DNA of 9,909 nt, taken from an uncultured Candidatus Pelagibacter sp. (GTDB lineage Bacteria > Pseudomonadota > Alphaproteobacteria > Pelagibacterales > Pelagibacteraceae). A program made the position numbers and the translations under genes. The DNA lies in the NCBI GenBank assembly GCA_913043015.1, contig CAJWKX010000026.1, positions 1 to 9,909 of the forward strand, given 5' to 3'. Shown in pieces: positions 5,646 through 9,909 of this stretch (its first letter is position 1; each line of letters starts with the position of its first letter). A model generated the notes under the pieces. It made no database searches and was not told the origin of the DNA. It was given only the letters and a program-made list of their open reading frames with translations.

Positions 5646-7271
5646 TTAAAACTTTAAAGAATTGATTGTTTTATATTTCAATTTGTATTTTGTTGGAGTT
5701 AAAGAAATCAAAAAATTTTTACTATATTTTTTATTGAGTATTTTAAAAATTTGATTAGTCTCATCATTACGAGGATCGTCAATTTTATAACCATCAAATC
5801 CGGCTAGAAATATATGACTAGCTTTTCCTGAAATTGCAATCGCCAAAGAATATCCGACTACCAAAGGCTTTGGAAGAATACAATAGTTTTTATTAATATT
5901 TATTGAATTGTTTGATTTAACTGACAAACCATAATCAAGGATTTTTCGATTTTGTATTTTATATAATTTGTAAATTTTTTTTGGTATCATAGAGACGGGA
6001 AGCACCAAATTCTTTATCGAATGATTATGAAAAAACACGTCAGATAATATTCTTAGCGGGTGACAGATTGCTCTCAAATTTATCAATGAGTTATTGAAAT
6101 TTCTTACAGTATTTAAACAAATGACATAAACGTTATATTTTTGCACAAAGGTTTCTAAAGATTTTTTATATTTTGAAACGGAATTTCCCGCTCCAATTAT
6201 TAAAACTTTTTTATTTTGAAGAAGCGAAAGTGGACTCCAGAGACCCTTGGGGTTTCCTATAAAAAAATCCATGGATCTCATAAGTTTAAACGGGTTATAT
6301 TTTCTTGTGTCAATTTTTTTTAAATTATTAATAATTTTTAAATAGCTAAATTTGCTATATCTTTTATCAAACAATATTTCTTGTATGTATGTGGGATGTA
6401 TTTTATTTTTTGCTGCAAGATAATAATATTTGTTTGCCCCCCATTTATATTTTTGTCTTAAAGAAAGAAAATGCTTATTAATTAAATTTTTCAATACTTT
6501 GCCATTAATTTTATTACTCTTTTTTTTAAAAAAATATTTTACTATCTCTTCAGTTTTAGCATTACCCGGACCTCTACCCATGCCTAAGACGGTGCTATCA
6601 ACCCATTCAGCGCCATTCGAGTTTGCTGCTACAGAGTTAGTAAATGCTAATTTCATATTATTATGAGCATGAATACCTAAATTGCCTTTCCAATATTTTT
6701 TAAATAAATTTACCATTTTACATGTCTCTTTAGGTTTTAGAGATCCAAGGCTGTCCGCCAAATATAAAACATCAATATTAAGTTTTGTTGAAAGATTGCA
6801 AATTTTTTTTATTTGATTTTCCCGGATTTCTGAAATTTGCATCAAATTAATGCTTACAATAAAATTATTTTTTTTGAGCCAATTTATAACATTAACTATT
6901 TCGAAAGGTTCATGGATATGACAAGCCAATCTAACAAATTTTATTTTGGTTTTTTTGGTTTCTGGGAATAGTTGTTCACAAGCTTTTTTATTGTTTAAGT
7001 TAGATTGCAAAAAATCGCTAGCATTTATCATTACACCAATTTTTAAATTTTTTGGTATGTTCAGGCTGTTTATAAATGAATCTGTAGTGTATGCTGTATT
7101 TCCTTTAATCTTTTTTTTGTTTAACGTTCTGAAACCAAGTTCCACATATTTTATATTTGTTTTATTAATCGAATTTAAGTAGTCATTAACTAATCTTTTT
7201 TTAAAATCCCAGTTGTTATAGTAACCACCGTCTCTTAAGGTGCAATCTAAAAGCTTAAATCGTTTATTCAT
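5646..7271 (-). CDS. Bifunctional protein: DmpG/HMGL-type aldolase fused to a GT42/DUF115-like C-terminal domain
   Basis: 541 residues with two domains. Residues 1-250 are an HMGL-like TIM-barrel aldolase: LLDCTLRDGGYYNNW at 7-21 with metal ligand D9 and R13, ELGFR at 44-48, LADSLGS at 171-177, metal ligands H201 and H203 in GIHAHNN, and GMGRGPGNAKTE at 230-241. This is the motif set of 4-hydroxy-2-oxovalerate aldolase-type pyruvate aldolases. Residues 355-541 form a Rossmann-like domain with VLIIGAGNSVSK (356-367), VICLN (383-387), VGYSLAIAISGKASHIFLAG (472-491) and FDGY (492-495), in the same order as in CstII-type sialyltransferases (GT42) and Maf/MptE-like DUF115 proteins. Residues 250-350 link the two. 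It is followed after one base by the KdsB-like gene. I infer that the N-terminus forms a 3-deoxy-ulosonic acid from pyruvate and an aldose, and the C-terminus may transfer the CMP-activated product. The aldolase call is firm; the C-terminal call is moderate. Confidence 0.85.
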   Translation of the reverse strand: MNKRFKLLDCTLRDGGYYNNWDFKKRLVNDYLNSINKTNIKYVELGFRTLNKKKIKGNTAYTTDSFINSLNIPKNLKIGVMINASDFLQSNLNNKKACEQLFPETKKTKIKFVRLACHIHEPFEIVNVINWLKKNNFIVSINLMQISEIRENQIKKICNLSTKLNIDVLYLADSLGSLKPKETCKMVNLFKKYWKGNLGIHAHNNMKLAFTNSVAANSNGAEWVDSTVLGMGRGPGNAKTEEIVKYFFKKKSNKINGKVLKNLINKHFLSLRQKYKWGANKYYYLAAKNKIHPTYIQEILFDKRYSKFSYLKIINNLKKIDTRKYNPFKLMRSMDFFIGNPKGLWSPLSLLQNKKVLIIGAGNSVSKYKKSLETFVQKYNVYVICLNTVRNFNNSLINLRAICHPLRILSDVFFHNHSIKNLVLPVSMIPKKIYKLYKIQNRKILDYGLSVKSNNSININKNYCILPKPLVVGYSLAIAISGKASHIFLAGFDGYKIDDPRNDETNQIFKILNKKYSKNFLISLTPTKYKLKYKTINSLKF

Positions 7272-7293
7272 TTATTTAAATTAGTTTATTTTA

Positions 7294-7319
7294 GACAAAT
7301 AATTATTTAATAACTTGTC
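7294..7319. promoter_or_regulatory. Imperfect 26-bp palindrome in front of the aldolase-fusion gene
   Basis: The outer arms GACAA/TTGTC match perfectly, and inward pairing continues with one G-T wobble and one mismatch to a centre at about 7306/7307. It begins 23 bases upstream of the ATG at 7271, in the 99-base spacer after the radical SAM gene at 7371-8570. As RNA it would form an A+T-rich hairpin in the leader; as DNA it could bind a dimeric regulator just downstream of the possible promoter at 7340-7345. No T-run follows, so it is not an intrinsic terminator. Confidence 0.3.
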
Positions 7320-7339
7320 ACGCTTGTTTCCATAACTAT

Positions 7340-7345
7340 ATTATA
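7340..7345 (-). promoter_or_regulatory. Possible -10 box (TATAAT) of an internal promoter
   Basis: A perfect TATAAT is read on the minus strand 69 bases upstream of the aldolase-fusion ATG, placing a start point near 7333. The -35 position (7363-7368, TAAAAA) matches the TTGACA consensus poorly. TATAAT arises easily by chance in DNA this A+T-rich, so the call rests mainly on its location in one of the longest spacers of the run. Confidence 0.25.
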
Positions 7346-7370
7346 AAAAATAATTTTTTGAGTTTTTATA

Positions 7371-8570
7371 CTACAAGTGTATATGCGTTTGATTTTTATA
7401 ATTGTCTGCAATTATTCGTTGCAGGCTCTTGATTATAACTTGCCCATCTTCAGAAAATGTCCATTTTCCTTTGACTGAATCAAAATAAGCAAATTCTTGT
7501 TCATCCATGAATCTTCTGTGGCAATATAGACAGCAATCTTCAATTTTATTAGACATTATTTTTTTACGCCATTTAATCATTTCTGGAGAGTTAAAATTAT
7601 AATTATCAAATACATTTCCATTCTTAACATCATGATTTAGATGGCAACAAAGTGCTACATTGCCTTTTGAATTAAAACAAAAATAATTCCATGGTTGGGT
7701 ACATTTGGCTTCTACAAAATGAGACGATTTTTCATTAAATATATGTGTTGTATATATATCTATCGTGTAATCATTTCGTTTAAGAACTTTAGCAAGATGT
7801 TTCATACTATTCTCATCTTGACCAGATAGTGACTTGAATTTATTGGATCCGTGTGGATTGATGTTATGAAAGTATACAAACCTAGGCATTAAATATTCTG
7901 AAAATTCTATCATTTTTTCTATTTCAAAAATATTTTCTGACGAAAGTACATAAGATAGTGAAAAATTAATATTACTTTCTTTTAAAAAATTTAGTCCTTC
8001 CAATATTCTGTCAAATTGCCTTTTAGTTCCTCCTCGAAATTTTTTAAAAGTATCGTAATCATAGGAATCCATGCTGATATTTATATAGTCAAGATCCATT
8101 AAAGAAGATGGATTGTTCATTATTAAAATACCGTTACTTACAGCTCTTGGAATCATATTATATTTTTTAGAAATTTTTACTAATTTCCCAAACTCTGGAT
8201 GTATCAAGGGTTCCCCGCCTGTTAAAAACATAATTTCCGCTTTACTTTTTTTATTATATTTTTTTAGTATTTCTTCAAATTTTTCTGCACTTAAATGAGA
8301 ATTAAAAAATCTATTTGAATTTTCTAGTAGATAGAAACAATTCGGACACCTTAAATTACAGGAATCAACAATAGTTGCAGTAAACACGGAAGGAACATAA
8401 TCAATTTCAGTAACACGTAATTTATTTTTGTTGTATTGATATTTGTTCAATTCACGTTTTATGTTTATTTTAGTGGGATTTTTTAAAACATTTTTTCCTA
8501 GTCTCAACAAATTTATTTGTTTAGAGGGTAATTTTGACTTCAATAAACTTTTTAGTTCTCTAACATTCAT
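7371..8570 (-). CDS. Radical SAM/SPASM domain protein
   Basis: 399 residues. A basic N-terminal extension of about 60 residues precedes the radical SAM core. The 4Fe-4S ligands are C71, C75 and C78 (CNLRCPNC), the SAM-binding motif is a canonical GGEP at 118-121, and NISMDSYD lies at 164-171. The C-terminal SPASM region carries C290, C298, C308, C309, C346, C347 and C350, with GNVALCCHL at 303-311 and CCLYC at 346-350, enough ligands for at least one auxiliary 4Fe-4S cluster. Such proteins perform radical dehydrogenation, epimerisation or cross-linking in MoaA/PqqE/BtrN-like relatives. It differs clearly in length and sequence from the radical SAM gene at 4030-4905, so the two are unlikely to be recent duplicates. 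It is preceded by an 84-base spacer with a palindrome and followed by a 99-base spacer, so it may be a separately controlled unit. Substrate unknown; a glycan precursor is inferred. Confidence 0.88.
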   Translation of the reverse strand: MNVRELKSLLKSKLPSKQINLLRLGKNVLKNPTKINIKRELNKYQYNKNKLRVTEIDYVPSVFTATIVDSCNLRCPNCFYLLENSNRFFNSHLSAEKFEEILKKYNKKSKAEIMFLTGGEPLIHPEFGKLVKISKKYNMIPRAVSNGILIMNNPSSLMDLDYINISMDSYDYDTFKKFRGGTKRQFDRILEGLNFLKESNINFSLSYVLSSENIFEIEKMIEFSEYLMPRFVYFHNINPHGSNKFKSLSGQDENSMKHLAKVLKRNDYTIDIYTTHIFNEKSSHFVEAKCTQPWNYFCFNSKGNVALCCHLNHDVKNGNVFDNYNFNSPEMIKWRKKIMSNKIEDCCLYCHRRFMDEQEFAYFDSVKGKWTFSEDGQVIIKSLQRIIADNYKNQTHIHL

Positions 8571-8609
8571 TTTGTTTCTGTGTGTCTTATTAATATAAAA
8601 CGATCTAAA

Positions 8610-8643
8610 ATTATAAATTTTTTTTCCATTCGATTATCGAATG
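8610..8643 (-). promoter_or_regulatory. Putative promoter and operator: TATAAT with a perfect 17-bp palindrome
   Basis: In the spacer between the stop at 8655 and the ATG at 8570, CATTCGATTATCGAATG (8627-8643) is a perfect inverted repeat with 8-bp arms around one central base. Eleven bases further along the minus strand is a perfect TATAAT (8615 to 8610), about 40 bases before the ATG. The palindrome would thus overlap the -35 region, the classical place for a repressor or activator site; no good -35 hexamer is seen, which would suit an activator-dependent promoter. On the minus strand the hairpin is followed by A residues, not T, so it does not look like a terminator. Confidence 0.4.
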
Positions 8644-8654
8644 ACATCAAATTA

Positions 8655-9836
8655 TCATAGATTTTTTATAATATCTTTGGGAACTTTTTTTTTTAAAAAA
8701 TCTGTAACAATTTCCCATAAAGGAATATCCGGTGAATTTGGCACTTTTATGTATTGATCCAAATAGTTTTTGTATTTGCTTTTATCGATCTTTAAAAAAC
8801 TTTGAGCATCCAGTTTTTTGTCTAAATCGTTGCTCATATTAATGAGTTGTCCATTTATAACCTTGGAAAAATTATTTATCCTATCTCCGATCCAAGAATT
8901 TTTTAATTCGTTAGAAGTTAAAAAAATTGCAGGTTTTTTAAATAAAATAGCATATGATAACGAAGTGCTTGAATGCAATAAAACTACACTTGAATTCTTC
9001 ACGAGTTCCGCAGTATTTTCCCTATAGAAGGAAATACCCTTCAGTAAGTTGTGAAGATTATTATTGCGAGATTTGGGATGAATGGCAAATTTAATTTGCA
9101 AACCAGTATCTATTTCAAATTTCTTTAGAAATTTTATTAAAACAGAATAGTACTGAAATTCACTAACGGGTGATCCAAGATTGTAAATAAAATTATCAGG
9201 ATGGGTAATCATATCTTCATCCAAAAATACAGCATAGGAATTATTACTACTTATAGGTTTGTTTTTAAGTTTTAAGTAAACATCATAATCCATACTATGG
9301 GCGAGTATCTTGTTTGCTACTTTTGACTTTCTGGGTGCTGCCAGTCCACCCAAAACCAAAACGTCAGGTAGATAAATTGTTTTTAAAGCATAATATTTAT
9401 TTTCAAAAAATTTAAAAAAATTATAAAAGAATTTTTTTGGTTTTGTAATTAAGTCAATGAATTTTTTTAAAAACTTGGTGGAGCTTATCTGATCCAATGG
9501 TATTAAATTTACATCGAACGCAACAAATAAGCTATCTCGTTTTCTTAGCTGTCTCCTGGCCCAATTTGTTTTTCTGTTTTTTTCCAAATGATCTAACACA
9601 ATTATAGAATCTGTACCTGAATCAAATGATAAAAAATCATTCTTACAGCTAATAACTATGCGTTCTTCACATTTATAAGATTCACCAGAACATTCTTTCC
9701 ATAAGTTTGGATAAAGCCATGGAGTAAAATCGAGAAATTTTACAGAAAATTTTTTTTTTAGAAGCGCAATACCAAAACGATCATAGTCTCTTTTTACAAA
9801 AGGACCTGGTGGACCTAAAATTATTATCTTTTTCAC
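8655..9836 (-). CDS. Putative GT-B-like surface-carbohydrate protein
   Basis: 393 residues, starting with GTG directly after the TAA of the gene entering from the right (no bases between), which implies translational coupling; no Shine-Dalgarno is close to it. The N-terminus MKKIIILGPPGPFVKRDYDRF looks like the first strand and glycine loop of a Rossmann-type domain, and LDFTPWLYPNLW follows at 35-46. The C-terminal half has AIHPKSRNN at 251-259 and SSVVLLHSSTSLSYAILFKK at 282-301, then PAIFL. This is the HP... then S-S-T-S-x-x-Y-A-I-x-x-K-K-P layout seen in CDP-glycerol-transferase-like, polysialyltransferase-like and Kdo-transferase-like GT-B proteins. There are no membrane segments. The motif order is shared with the gene at 1915-3261. 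I do not recognise an exact family; a glycosyltransferase or glycan-modifying role in the same polysaccharide pathway is inferred with moderate confidence. Confidence 0.65.
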   Translation of the reverse strand: MKKIIILGPPGPFVKRDYDRFGIALLKKKFSVKFLDFTPWLYPNLWKECSGESYKCEERIVISCKNDFLSFDSGTDSIIVLDHLEKNRKTNWARRQLRKRDSLFVAFDVNLIPLDQISSTKFLKKFIDLITKPKKFFYNFFKFFENKYYALKTIYLPDVLVLGGLAAPRKSKVANKILAHSMDYDVYLKLKNKPISSNNSYAVFLDEDMITHPDNFIYNLGSPVSEFQYYSVLIKFLKKFEIDTGLQIKFAIHPKSRNNNLHNLLKGISFYRENTAELVKNSSVVLLHSSTSLSYAILFKKPAIFLTSNELKNSWIGDRINNFSKVINGQLINMSNDLDKKLDAQSFLKIDKSKYKNYLDQYIKVPNSPDIPLWEIVTDFLKKKVPKDIIKNL

Positions 9837-9909
9837 TTAATGATATAACTCATCCTGATAAAGTTTTGGATTTAACCAAGGAGTAAAATCAAGAGTTTGC
9901 ATTAAAAAA
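9837..9909 (-). CDS. C-terminal tail of an upstream gene, resembling an early segment of its neighbour (possible truncated paralogue)
   Basis: The minus strand entering from the right edge reads ...FLMQTLDFTPWLNPKLYQ then DELYH and a TAA at 9839-9837, immediately followed by the GTG of the next gene. The LDFTPWLNPKLYQDE part aligns without gaps to residues 35-49 of the downstream protein (LDFTPWLYPNLWKEC). At the DNA level GATTTTACTCC is identical in both. The downstream protein still has about 345 residues after this motif, whereas this frame stops within about nine codons of it. The upstream gene is therefore either a truncated duplicate of the N-terminal part of its neighbour or a different protein that ends in the same motif. 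The start lies outside the window. Confidence 0.55.
   Translation of the reverse strand, partial: FLMQTLDFTPWLNPKLYQDELYH

Noticed and set aside
7345..7359. AAAAAATAATTTTTT hairpin after the radical SAM gene as an intrinsic terminator
   Set aside because: The stem is only A-T pairs with a three-base loop, too weak to count as a terminator; such runs are common in this DNA.
1..9909. CRISPR array, insertion sequence, prophage or toxin-antitoxin system
   Set aside because: No regularly spaced repeats, transposase, integrase, terminal inverted repeats or paired small genes were seen.

Overview
The base composition (strongly A+T-rich throughout), the tight packing and the gene content suggest a small-genome, low-GC marine bacterium. 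A SAR11/Pelagibacter-like alphaproteobacterium, in a hypervariable surface-polysaccharide region, is my best guess. No rRNA, tRNA or housekeeping marker is present to prove the taxon.

Layout. All recognisable genes are on the minus strand, so transcription runs from right to left. In that order: the tail of a gene entering from the right edge (9837-9909); a GT-B-like surface-carbohydrate protein (8655-9836, GTG start); a radical SAM/SPASM enzyme (7371-8570); a two-domain protein with an N-terminal DmpG/HMGL-type pyruvate aldolase and a C-terminal GT42/DUF115-like domain (5646-7271); a KdsB-like CMP-sugar synthetase (4907-5644); a second radical SAM/SPASM enzyme (4030-4905); a short-chain dehydrogenase/reductase (3279-4007); a second GT-B-like protein (1915-3261); and a BchE-like, B12-binding-domain-type radical SAM enzyme (370-1830). 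To the left lie about 290 non-coding bases with a conspicuously GC-richer island (about 161-280), then the first codons of another minus-strand gene that encodes a secretion signal (1-73 or 1-82).

How the genes may work together. The aldolase-fusion, KdsB-like and second radical SAM genes are separated by one base each, so they are very likely translated in a coupled way, and the SDR and second GT-B gene follow within 17-22 bases. A pyruvate aldolase can build a 3-deoxy-2-ulosonic acid, a KdsB-like enzyme can activate such an acid with CTP, the SDR and radical SAM enzymes can remodel it or its precursor, and a sialyltransferase-like domain can transfer it from CMP. I therefore propose, as inference, that the cluster makes and attaches an unusual CMP-activated ulosonic acid (Kdo- or sialic-acid-like) on a surface glycan. 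It would use a pyruvate aldolase in place of the usual PEP-dependent KdsA/NeuB synthase. Both ends of the chemistry appear to be fused in one protein.

Non-coding structure. Four inverted repeats stand out: a perfect 14-bp palindrome in front of the left-edge gene (97-110), a perfect 17-bp palindrome in front of the first radical SAM gene beside a TATAAT box (8610-8643), an imperfect 26-bp palindrome in front of the aldolase-fusion gene (7294-7319), and a long-range stem abutting the start codon of the last radical SAM gene (1832-1891). No convincing intrinsic terminator was found.
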